Of a stretch of DNA of 15,545 nucleotides, positions 7,284-14,737 are shown piece by piece; the first letter of the stretch is position 1, and the number at the start of each line of letters is the position of its first letter. The stretch is from Verrucomicrobiota bacterium. GTDB lineage: Bacteria; Verrucomicrobiota; Verrucomicrobiia; Limisphaerales; JAFMIX01. The translations under genes and the position numbers were made by a program. The DNA lies in the NCBI GenBank assembly GCA_026397895.1, contig JAPLTZ010000309.1, positions 465 to 16,009 of the forward strand, read 5' to 3'. A model generated the notes under the pieces. The model had not been told where the DNA came from and ran no database searches. It saw only the letters and a list, made by a program, of their open reading frames with translations.

Positions 7284-7312
7284 TTGAACTCGTCGCCGCC
7301 GCTTCTTATCGT
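7284..7312 (+). promoter_or_regulatory. Candidate promoter of the LysM gene with leaderless spacing
   Basis: TTGAAC (7284-7289) and TATCGT (7307-7312) are 17 bp apart, each matching 4 of 6 consensus bases. The ATG of the LysM gene follows after 6 bases. The expected transcription start is then the A of the ATG or within a base or two of it. No Shine-Dalgarno sequence is present. Confidence 0.5.
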
Positions 7313-7318
7313 CGCGGC

Positions 7319-7930
7319 ATGAAAAAGATTTTTGCTTTGGCTGCGGTCGGATTGCTCGCCGGGAACTGCGCTCTGCGCGCGCAGGATGCGTCCGCCGTGG
7401 CCGACCGGCAGGCGGCGGAGGAGCGTTATCAGAAGCTCGCCGGCAAGGTGGAAGACCTGACCGCCACGCTCGACGCGCAGAACAAACGCCTCGCGGACTT
7501 GCAGGAGCAGATCAAGGCCTTGCGCGACGAGCAGGCCAAACCGAACGCCGACGTGGCGGGGCGCGATGAGTTGAAGGCGCTCGCCGTGAAGATGAAGGAG
7601 ATTGACGAGAAGCGCGCCGCCGACAAGGAACTCATCCTCAAGGAAATTGGCCGGCTCGCCCAAGTGCCCGCTGTCGCTCCGGTGAAAGGCAAACCCAAGG
7701 TCACGCCCAAGACGACCGACTCCGAACCCGCAGCCGACCCGAACGCCAAATACGAGGGCTATGAGCACGTCGTGAAGTCCGGCGACACGCTCTCCAAGGT
7801 CGTCGCAGCCTACCGGGAAAAGGGCGTGAAGGTTACCATGTCGCAGGTCTTGAAACACCCGCTGAACAGCAAGGTGGACGCTGACAAGTTGCTCATCGGC
7901 CAGAAGATTTTCATCCCCGACGTGAAGTGA
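7319..7930 (+). CDS. Secreted coiled-coil protein with C-terminal LysM domain
   Basis: This 203-residue protein begins with a clear signal peptide (MKKIFALAAVGLLAGNCALR, cleavage probably near AQDASA). Residues about 33-75 form a coiled coil (KVEDLTATLDAQNKRLADLQ and on), with a second charged helix at about 80-115. A Pro/Lys-rich linker (about 118-145) follows, and then a LysM-like domain at about 147-203 with HVVKSGDTLSKVVAAYREKG and LLIGQKIFIPDV. LysM domains bind N-acetylglucosamine polymers, so the likely place is the periplasm, holding to peptidoglycan. The frame is open far upstream, but ATG 7319 is chosen because it gives the signal peptide and sits at the promoter. Its stop is 6 bp from the end of the convergent uppP, another cell-wall gene; whether that is functional is unknown. 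No catalytic domain is present. Confidence 0.88.
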   Translation: MKKIFALAAVGLLAGNCALRAQDASAVADRQAAEERYQKLAGKVEDLTATLDAQNKRLADLQEQIKALRDEQAKPNADVAGRDELKALAVKMKEIDEKRAADKELILKEIGRLAQVPAVAPVKGKPKVTPKTTDSEPAADPNAKYEGYEHVVKSGDTLSKVVAAYREKGVKVTMSQVLKHPLNSKVDADKLLIGQKIFIPDVK

Positions 7931-7936
7931 TTCCGA

Positions 7937-8740
7937 CTACGGGTGCAGATAGAGCAGCGCGAAGACCACGAGCGCCAGCCCGATGCGATACCAGCCGAAC
8001 GCCGTGAACGTGTGCGTCCGCACGTAGTCGAGCAGCCACTTCACCGCCACGAACGATACCGCCGCCGCGACCACCGTTCCCAGCAGCACCATGCCCCAGT
8101 TTTCCTGCGGCGCGCCGGGAGCGTGATGGTGCAGCGCCTTGAAAATCTTCAACCCGCCCGCCGCCACCATTGTCGGGATTCCGACGAGGAAGCAGAACTC
8201 CGTCGCCGCCGGACGTGCGAGCCCGAGCAGCAGGCACGCGAGAATAGTCGTGCCGGAACGCGACGCACCGGGGAACACCGCCGCGACCAATTGCCCCACG
8301 CCCACCGCGATGGCGATAGTCCAGGTCACTTCGTTCGAGAGCGGTTTGCCGCGCAGCCAGCGTTCGATGACCACGAAGCCGATGCCGCCCAGAAGCAGCG
8401 CCCACGCTACGGGCGCGAGAGCCTCCGGCAGCTTGAACCCCTTTTTGTCCAGGATGACGCCGCCTACGCCGGTGATGACGAAGGCGTAGAGAATTTTCAG
8501 CGCGTAATCCTGCGTTGCTTTCTCACGCCACTGAAAGGCGAACTGCCGCAGCCGTTCCGGGAAGAGCGGCAGCACCGCGAGCACCGCGCCGGTCTGGATG
8601 ACGATATTGAACAGGTCGGTCTGGCGCGGCAGCCAGCGGAGATGTTCCGCCAGCAGCAGGTGGCCCGTGGACGACACCGGTAGGAATTCGGTGATTCCTT
8701 CCACGATGCCGAGCAATATGACTGCGATCCATTCAGGCAT
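7937..8740 (-). CDS. uppP: Undecaprenyl-diphosphate phosphatase (UppP/BacA)
   Basis: This 267-residue polytopic membrane enzyme removes a phosphate from undecaprenyl diphosphate to recycle the lipid carrier for peptidoglycan and other surface polymers; overexpression gives bacitracin resistance. The N-terminal active-site motif GIVEGITEFLPVSSTGHLLL is at residues 11-30 (Glu14, Glu18, Ser24, His27, matching E. coli Glu17, Glu21, Ser27, His30). The second motif, FPGASRSGTTILACLLLGLA, has its conserved Arg near 161. Around eight hydrophobic segments are visible, and the length equals that of the family. The ATG at 8740 places the motif at the usual distance from the N-terminus. No Shine-Dalgarno sequence is seen. 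It converges on the LysM gene with a 6-bp gap and no visible terminator. Upstream is a 312-bp AT-rich spacer shared with the divergent secreted-protein gene. Confidence 0.96.
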   Translation of the reverse strand: MPEWIAVILLGIVEGITEFLPVSSTGHLLLAEHLRWLPRQTDLFNIVIQTGAVLAVLPLFPERLRQFAFQWREKATQDYALKILYAFVITGVGGVILDKKGFKLPEALAPVAWALLLGGIGFVVIERWLRGKPLSNEVTWTIAIAVGVGQLVAAVFPGASRSGTTILACLLLGLARPAATEFCFLVGIPTMVAAGGLKIFKALHHHAPGAPQENWGMVLLGTVVAAAVSFVAVKWLLDYVRTHTFTAFGWYRIGLALVVFALLYLHP

Positions 8741-9052
8741 AATCGGCTAAAGACGAAAAATCCGCCGCGCTGACAAGCAGAATTATGCAACAATGCGAAC
8801 CACACCATGTTCCGCTCGCAAAACAAAGGCATATTGCTGCAAGCTTTCCGTAAGTCTCGGATGGTATGTTAAAAACATTTGACAAAGCAAAAAAAAATGA
8901 AATATTTGCCTCCATCAATAAATAGGAAAATGTGTGTGGACAAAACCATGCATTGAGTGATAGAAGAAGTGTAGAGAAACGAACTGGTAAACGTATAAGA
9001 AGAAGGTTCGGAAAACTTTCAGAAAAACTGAAACACCAAACACGCGCAAAAT
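8741..9052. other. AT-rich divergent intergenic region
   Basis: This 312-bp stretch without a gene separates uppP (leftward) from the large secreted protein (rightward) and marks a visible drop in GC content. It contains the candidate promoter at 8879-8906 with an A9 tract and, in the putative 5' leader, a small perfect hairpin (TTTCAG 9017-9022, loop AAAAA, CTGAAA 9028-9033). For uppP only a weak TTGTCA, reading leftward at 8776-8771, was seen, with no good -10. No tRNA, riboswitch core or repeat element was recognised. Confidence 0.6.
8879..8906 (+). promoter_or_regulatory. Candidate promoter of the 772-residue secreted protein, with A9 in the spacer
   Basis: A perfect -35 consensus, TTGACA (8879-8884), is followed after 16 bp by AATATT (8901-8906, 4 of 6 to consensus). 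The spacer contains nine consecutive A (8889-8897). The start codon at 9053 would then lie about 140 nt downstream, unlike the leaderless-type promoters elsewhere in the window. The strong -35 is the main support. Confidence 0.5.
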
Positions 9053-11371
9053 ATGAAAGAGAACACAACAAACATCATCGTCAGAGTTTCAAAGTGGCTT
9101 ACGCTCGTCGTGGCTGCAATTCTGCTCGGCCACAGCGCACATGCTGTGGTTGTGTATGACAACTCAACGCCAACACACCGTCAAACCAACGAGCTTGGTG
9201 GGCAGATTAATTTCACACAAGGCGGATATGAATTTGGTGACGAGGTGGTGTTGGGCAATGGGTTGACCAACGCGTATCTGACAAATTTTGTTTTTGAATA
9301 TCATGGCTCCGGACTTTCGGGGATGCTGACATTGAGAATCTATGCGAATAACGGAAGTCAATACGGAACGAACGCGAACGGCTCGCCTTTTTATGCGCCG
9401 GGAGATTTGCTTTATGACAGCGGTGCTTTTGCGGTAACGGATGGTCCTTCGTCGGATGGTCAGGGAGGTGGATACGGCAGTCTGTTATTTAACCAGCAAA
9501 ATTCTGGTTTTGCCGTTCCTGTTTCGAGCAATTTTACTTGGACAGTTTCATTTTCTGGCACCGGCACGTTCGATCTTACTTTATACAGTTCGCCTACAGT
9601 GGGCAGTGATTACGCTCAATATTGGGAGCAGTCTGGTGCAAACAATAGCTGGGTATATAGAGCTCCAGTTGATTCGTCGTATACCGCAGACTTTGGTGCG
9701 GTTGCTGAAGCGCAGACTTTGGGAGTAGATAAGGCGATTCCTAGTGTTTTGACCATCAATGCGCCGTTTGATAAAGATTTTCGGACTAATTCCGGGACGG
9801 TTACAGTTGGTGGAGCGGTGAGTGATGGGAAGGACGGCCCTATTGCGTTGGTTTTATACAAGCTGAATTCAGCGGGCTATAAGCCGGCAACGCTTTCATC
9901 TTCTGGAATAAATACCAATTGGTCGGCGTCACTAAACTTAAATGTGTGGACAAACAAATTTTCCGTTAAGGCAATTGACCGTGCTGGTAAGGTTAAAGTT
10001 CTTCCCACGAAAACATATACCTTTGTTTGGACAAACACCCTAACTGTGGTTCTTTCGGAAGGTTCTGGGAGTGCTGCGCTCACTCCTAACTGGACAACTA
10101 CAAATTTGGAGGTGGGTCAGACCTATTCAATGACTGTGATGCCAACAAAAAATCTGCTTGGAATAAATACTTTTTGGTATTCAAACACGGTCGCCAAATC
10201 CGATTCGTCTACAAATACGATAACTGTTCCGAAATTTAATTTTAGAATGGAGACAAACATGGTGCTGACAATCAACAGTGTCGCCAATAGATTTATTGCT
10301 GCTGCCGGTGAGTATAACGGCCTCTTTCAAGCAGCAGCTGTTGATCAAGCCAGCGCAGGCCTTGTTACTATCAAGGCCACTGCGAAAAGAGGGTTCAGCG
10401 GAACTGCGAAGTTTGCTGGCGAAAAATTTGGGTTTGCAGGCACTTTTGACTTGGCTGGTAAAGGGGTCGGGAAAAAGGCAACGGTCAGCAAAAATCAGCC
10501 TATTACCTGCGACGTCAGCCTTACGATGGATTTTAACGGAAAAATAACCGGGACAATCAGCAATAAGTTAAATGGCACCGTGTCGGATTTGGATGCTGAC
10601 AAGTTCGTGTGGTCAAATGATAATGCATCAACAAACTACTCGGGCAAGTATACAATGGTTATGCCGTCGATGCTTTCAGGTGCGGCGGGGCCGAGCGGCT
10701 ATAGTTATGCGACGTTCACAATTAGCACAAATGGATTGGTTACAATGTTGGGCAGAACGGCTGATGGACAAAAGATCAAGCAGGGTATGAAATTGGCCCA
10801 AGATGGATACTGGCCAATGTTTGCTCAAAACGCCATAAGCCCGAGCAAAATCAACAATGGATCGGTCTTTGGCGGGTTGCAGTTGACTCCAAATACAAGT
10901 CCGGACATTGCAAGGGTTGGCGGAAATGTTACATGGGTCAAAACTGCGGATGCAAATTATACGAGCGGATTCACCAACGCGAGCGCGGCAAGGGCTAATA
11001 AGTATGTAGATAACGGCAAGTTTGCTGCGGTAGTTGGATTGCCGGGTTTAACCGGTTTCTTAAGGCTGACTGGTGGCGGGCTGGGAGCGATGACTGATGT
11101 GCCTGTGTATGAATACCTCTATGCCGGCAATGTGAAAGCCAAGCTTCCGATGCAAACATTTATCCCTCCAGCGAAACTGACATCAGTGCCATATTCTTCA
11201 AAAACCGTTGCCTTAAATGCCACTGGAGAAATCAAGGGAGTGTTCAATAATCCGAATAATGGCAATGCGGTTACCGCATTCGATGGCGTGGCGATGCAGG
11301 GAGAGTTTAAGGCTTATGGTTATTTCTTGGGGCCGACCCTGGGAGGCGCCTACGTAATTGAGAATCCTTGA
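9053..11371 (+). CDS. Large secreted protein with N-terminal beta domain and a C-terminal domain shared with its neighbour
   Basis: This 772-residue protein of unknown function has a signal peptide (LTLVVAAILLGHSAHA, cleavage before VVVYDN at about 33). Residues about 34-225 form a beta-rich domain (YDNSTPTHRQTNELGGQI and FVFEYHGSGLSGMLTLRIYA) of a type seen on many secreted proteins of the PVC group, often with other C-terminal anchors. Residues about 230-325 look like an Ig-like fold (LTINAPFDKDFRTNSGTVTV, FSVKAIDRAGKVKV), and about 326-415 a second repeat-like beta domain. The C-terminal part, about 418-772, is rich in G-x-FSG, FAGTFDLAGKG and GYWPMFA elements and ends with GYFLGPTLGGAYVIE. 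It is related to the C-terminal domain of the next gene. No PEP-CTERM or Por tail is present. Asn/Thr-rich composition and AT-rich codons contrast with the flanking genes. It has its own terminator. Confidence 0.85.
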   Translation: MKENTTNIIVRVSKWLTLVVAAILLGHSAHAVVVYDNSTPTHRQTNELGGQINFTQGGYEFGDEVVLGNGLTNAYLTNFVFEYHGSGLSGMLTLRIYANNGSQYGTNANGSPFYAPGDLLYDSGAFAVTDGPSSDGQGGGYGSLLFNQQNSGFAVPVSSNFTWTVSFSGTGTFDLTLYSSPTVGSDYAQYWEQSGANNSWVYRAPVDSSYTADFGAVAEAQTLGVDKAIPSVLTINAPFDKDFRTNSGTVTVGGAVSDGKDGPIALVLYKLNSAGYKPATLSSSGINTNWSASLNLNVWTNKFSVKAIDRAGKVKVLPTKTYTFVWTNTLTVVLSEGSGSAALTPNWTTTNLEVGQTYSMTVMPTKNLLGINTFWYSNTVAKSDSSTNTITVPKFNFRMETNMVLTINSVANRFIAAAGEYNGLFQAAAVDQASAGLVTIKATAKRGFSGTAKFAGEKFGFAGTFDLAGKGVGKKATVSKNQPITCDVSLTMDFNGKITGTISNKLNGTVSDLDADKFVWSNDNASTNYSGKYTMVMPSMLSGAAGPSGYSYATFTISTNGLVTMLGRTADGQKIKQGMKLAQDGYWPMFAQNAISPSKINNGSVFGGLQLTPNTSPDIARVGGNVTWVKTADANYTSGFTNASAARANKYVDNGKFAAVVGLPGLTGFLRLTGGGLGAMTDVPVYEYLYAGNVKAKLPMQTFIPPAKLTSVPYSSKTVALNATGEIKGVFNNPNNGNAVTAFDGVAMQGEFKAYGYFLGPTLGGAYVIENP

Positions 11372-11387
11372 TTCAGATAGTATTTCA

Positions 11388-11423
11388 AAACCCCGCTGGC
11401 TTTAGGCTGGCGGGGTTTCTTTA
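11388..11423 (+). terminator. Intrinsic terminator after the 772-residue secreted protein gene
   Basis: The arms AAACCCCGC (11388-11396) and GCGGGGTTT (11410-11418) are fully complementary. The inner loop holds a further GC pair, and CTTTA follows. It begins 16 bp after the stop codon. It separates this gene from the VCBS gene, which therefore needs its own promoter. Confidence 0.85.
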
Positions 11424-11451
11424 TAGACAGTTAGAGAACGTGGTTTATATT
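11424..11451 (+). promoter_or_regulatory. Candidate promoter of the VCBS gene with leaderless spacing
   Basis: TAGACA (11424-11429, 5 of 6 to consensus) and TATATT (11446-11451, 5 of 6) are 16 bp apart. Exactly 6 bases separate the -10 from the ATG at 11458. The element begins directly after the upstream terminator, where a promoter is required. No Shine-Dalgarno sequence is present. Confidence 0.6.
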
Positions 11452-11457
11452 GATAGC

Positions 11458-14215
11458 ATGTTCACAAAAGAATTAGGCAGCCCATTAAGCCTTTGTAATT
11501 TGCGGTGGGTGCTAATTATATTTTCAGCTTTGCTTGGGTGCGATAGTTTTGCTGGTGATTATGTGGTAGCTACCAATTATCCAACTGGTCACGGGCCAAG
11601 TGCGCTTTGTCTTGCTAATCTGCGGGGCAATGGCCTTTTCAGAGATTTGGTGGTGGCAAACTTTTCTGACAATTCAATAGGTGTCCGTCTTTGTTTAGAT
11701 GACGGAACGTTTGGTCGAAATGATACGTATGCCGCGGGGTTGAATCCGACAGCGGTGAGATATGCCGACTTTAATGGCGACAAGCATAGTGACTGCCAAT
11801 TCAGGCACGAACACCGTGAGCGTGTTAATGAACTTGGGCTTTGGGGCAAATTTTCGTTCGGCCACAAATTTCATAGTTGGAACGGGAGCAAATCCTCGCC
11901 CCACCGATTTGGCTGTTGCTGATATTAATGGTGACGGACGCACGGATTTGCTGGTGGCAAATTATGACGAAAACAGCGTCAGCGTATTGACAAATAAGGG
12001 AAATGGAGTTTTTGGTGGGTTGAAAAACTATTCGGTGGGGGGGGGGCCGGTTTCAGTGATAGTTGCCGATTTGAATCTTGATGGCAGGCTTGATATAGTT
12101 ACTGCGAATAAAACAGATGACACATTATCGGTTCTATTAGGACAGGGTAATGGAGGGTTTGTTCCTCAATTGCCAGTGATGTTAAGCGGCGAGCCGCAGC
12201 CAGTGTGCGTGCGAGGAATTGATCTTAATGGTGATGGGGTGATTGATTTGGTAGCGGCAAATTATTTCTCTAATACGATAAGTGTGTTTATTGGGAAAGT
12301 TTTCGAAGCAGAATGGCAGGTTTCTAGGCAATACGACTACGATGTCGGAATTCACCCAGTCTCCTTGTTGGTGCGAGATTTAAATCATGACGGGGTATTG
12401 GATATTGCGGTTGCTAACATTGGCAGCACAAATATTCAAACATATTTTGGGATTGGCGATGGCATATTCCAATATAGAGGTAGCATGGGTGTGGGCAATG
12501 CCCCATCAGCGATATCTGGGAGCAATTTTAATAGTGACGATGCGACAGACATTGCTGTTGCTAATTATGACGACAACACCGTTTCTGTTTTATTGTATGC
12601 GGGGCCGTTAGCTTATGACATTACAAGATCTGTTGTCGAAGATGTGCCGACGCCAATAGTTCTTAGGGGAGCTTTATTGGGTGGTGGTGCGTATTCGTTT
12701 GTAACCAACACATTGCCGAGTCATGGATTTGTCACTGGCTCGATGACAAATTTGATTTACACTCCCAATGCAAATTATTTTGGCCCTGACAGCTTTTCCT
12801 ATCTGACTGTTGATGTCGGAAGTTTAACAACTTCCGCTGTTTCAGTGGTGACTCTGATGGTCTTGCCAGTAAACGATGTTCCTAGTTTTGATTTGGCGCA
12901 TGCGCAAGTCACAATCATGGAGGATTCGCTAACAACCAACATCCAGGCTTTTGTTACTAATATTACAACTGGACCAATGGGGGCTGGTGAAACCAACCAA
13001 ACCTTTAGTTTCTTAGTGACCACAGCAAGCAATTCGTTTTTCGCCAGCAGGCCAACGATTAATCCTGGTGGGACGCTGACTTTCCGACCTGCTCCCAACA
13101 AAATTGGAACTCTTACAGCGAGTGTGCAAATGCGCGATAGTGGTGGCACGTTGCGAGGGGGAGCGAACCTGTCTTCTGTTAAAACTTTTGACATTACAGT
13201 GATTCCTCATCCCATCAAGCCGTTACGCGGAATATACAGTGGTCTTTTTTACGAAGCGTCGGGGGTAAGAGAGCAAGCGGCCGGTTTTTTTACATTTACT
13301 ACAACGGCTAACGGTAGTTTCAGCGGGCGGTTAATGAGCGAGAGTGGAAAAGACGCCTTTGCGGGGAAGTTTGATCTTGCTGGACACGCTCGGGTGCTTA
13401 TTACGCGTGCCAATAATTCCTATGTTGAGTTGGACATGCAATTGGATATGACCGGTGTTTCTGATCAGGTAATAGGCGCTGTTTCCGATGGCAATTGGAC
13501 GGCAGATGCACTGGGAGATCGTTTGATGTTTAATTCGCTGAATCACGCGGTGCAGGCGGGGCGTTACACCTTGCTATTGCCCGGTTCAACGAATCTCATC
13601 GGAGATCCAGGCGGGGATGGTTTTGCGACTCTCACGGTGGGGAATGTTGGTAACATCAGTGTTTCCGGTCGTCTTGCTGACAACAAGACATTCGCGCAGG
13701 CGACAAGTCTTTCCAAGAACGGTCAATGGCCTTTTTATCAATCGCTTTACGGTGGGCAGGGATTGACTTTGGGTTGGTTAAACTTTATCAACCGTTCCAA
13801 TAGCAGCTTGGAAGGTAGCGTTCACTGGATTAGCACAGTGTCGGGAGGAAAATATTTTCCTGAAGGGTTTTCAATCTTGAGCCAGGCAATAGGATCAACA
13901 TATATGTCACCCACCAACGGGCAGCGAGTTTTGGCTCTTTCAAATAATTGTTCGCTGATCGTGTCAGGCGGAAACCTTGCCGGGCAACTCACCAACAATG
14001 TCTATTTTTCAGAAACAAATGCAGCAATCGCCGACGGTGACATTCTGCTGAAACTTGCCAGCTCTGCAAACGGCACGTTAAGCGGAAGCTTTTTCCATCC
14101 AATCCTTAAGGGGAAAAGGGGGTTTTACGGAACCGTTTTGCAACAGCAAAACACAGCCCGCGGATTTTTCTTGGGAACGAATCAAAGCGGGGCTTTTTTG
14201 TTGCGAAGCAATTGA
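11458..14215 (+). pseudogene. Secreted seven-bladed VCBS/FG-GAP propeller protein, frameshifted in blade 2
   Basis: The first frame opens at ATG 11458 with a signal peptide (LRWVLIIFSALLGCDSFAG; LLGC could also be a lipobox) and reads blade 1 (FRDLVVANFSDNSIGV) and half of blade 2 (ADFNGDKHSD). The match then jumps to the next frame at about 11786-11793 (IVTANSGTNTVSVLMN), which runs to TGA 14215. Restoring 8 nt gives 922 codons including the stop. Blades 3-7 carry the calcium-type loops DINGDGRTDLLVAN, DLNLDGRLDIVTAN, DLNGDGVIDLVAAN, DLNHDGVLDIAVAN and FNSDDATDIAVAN, so the repaired protein has exactly seven blades. Cadherin/Big-like domains follow (YTPNANYFGPDSFSY, VLPVNDVPSF), then the shared C-terminal domain from LRGIYSGLFYEASG onward, ending GFFLGTNQSGAFLL. 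The role is probably adhesion or polymer binding at the cell surface. The downstream frame could start at ATG 11762 but would lack a signal peptide. A G10 tract lies at 12037-12046. Confidence 0.82.
12037..12046 (+). repeat. G10 homopolymer inside the VCBS gene
   Basis: Ten consecutive G encode the tail of a Val codon and three Gly codons (GTG GGG GGG GGG) in propeller blade 4. The frame is the same on both sides as read here. Tracts of this length are prone to slippage, and any change not a multiple of three would truncate the protein. Confidence 0.9.
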
Positions 14216-14251
14216 TTGTTCTGCCTGTACTTCCTAGCTTAATGCAAAAAT

Positions 14252-14645
14252 GATTTTGGAAGGGCTGTAAGCCGAGTTTTGTCTGCGCCTTGCGGCGGAG
14301 AGAACCATTTGTCTTAGCAGCGATACCCGAAACCTGGTTCGCTTTCGCGAACGCGCGGAGCGAGCAACTCCTCGGTTTCCTATTTGGCCTTGCACCCGAT
14401 GGGGTTTTCCGTGCCGCGTCGCTTGCGCTTCGCGCGGTGCGCTCTTACCGCACCTTTTCACCCTTACCGCATCAAACAGACTGCGGCGGTTTGTTTTCTG
14501 TGGCACTGTCCGTCGGAAAGTCTTCCAACTTTCCGCCTGCGTGTATTCCGGCCAAGCAAGCCCGGGTTACGCAGCATCGCGCTCTGTGGAGTTCGGACTT
14601 TCCTCCCCGGCTTGCGCCAGAGCGGTTCTCCGCCCTTCCAAAATC
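14252..14645 (-). ncRNA. rnpB: RNase P RNA, bacterial type A
   Basis: This is the catalytic RNA that trims tRNA 5' ends. Reading leftward, the conserved blocks appear in order: GAGGAAAGTCCGAACTCCAC (CR-I region), ACAGAAAACAAACCGCC, GGTAAGGGTGAAAAGGTGCG then GTAAGAGCGCACCGCG (P8-P11 region), GTGCAAGGCCAAATAGG, and the 3' block GCGCAGACAAAACTCGGCTT, the counterpart of ACAGAACCCGGCTTAT in E. coli. The ends are set by helix P1: GATTTTGGAAGGGC (14645-14632) is perfectly complementary over 14 bp to GCCCTTCCAAAATC (14265-14252). The length is about 394 nt, normal for type A. A promoter places its expected start at 14645. Two open frames that cross this region are accidental. The 3' end lies only 36 bp from the end of the convergent VCBS gene. 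Confidence 0.97.
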
Positions 14646-14651
14646 AACACT

Positions 14652-14679
14652 ACCATAACCAGCTTTTGCGCTTATTCAA
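14652..14679 (-). promoter_or_regulatory. Promoter of rnpB
   Basis: Reading leftward, TTGAAT (14679-14674) and TATGGT (14657-14652) are 16 bp apart. The 5' G of helix P1 (14645) follows after 6 bases. Because the RNA end is fixed by the P1 pairing, this promoter shows the -10 to start distance used in this genome. Confidence 0.75.
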
Positions 14680-14702
14680 GGTCGCAGGCAGAATATTTCG
14701 GT

Positions 14703-14730
14703 TTGAACCAGTCCGCATTGCGGCTACTTT
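14703..14730 (+). promoter_or_regulatory. Candidate promoter of the FAD oxidoreductase gene
   Basis: TTGAAC (14703-14708) and TACTTT (14725-14730, TANNNT pattern) are 16 bp apart, and the ATG follows after 7 bases. The bases between -10 and ATG include AAGGA, but it sits too close to the ATG for normal Shine-Dalgarno use. The promoter is divergent from that of rnpB in a 92-bp gap. Confidence 0.5.
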
Positions 14731-14737
14731 GAAGGAA

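Noticed and set aside
6413..7318. The long upstream extension of the LysM frame back to 6413.
   Set aside because: It is antisense to the glucosidase and membrane protein genes; the signal peptide and promoter fix the start at 7319.
11368..11457. Start at ATG 11368 for the VCBS gene.
   Set aside because: It would overlap the previous stop and run through the terminator at 11388-11423; ATG 11458 gives the signal peptide and fits the promoter.
11520..11545. Lipoprotein signal (LLGC) in the VCBS protein.
   Set aside because: Leu directly before the Gly-Cys is unusual for a lipobox and a normal signal peptidase site (SFAG) follows; left open rather than called.
14234..14658. Open frames on both strands (90 and 122 codons) over 14234-14506 and 14290-14658.
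   Set aside because: They lie across the RNase P RNA, whose conserved blocks and P1 pairing explain the sequence; neither frame resembles a protein.
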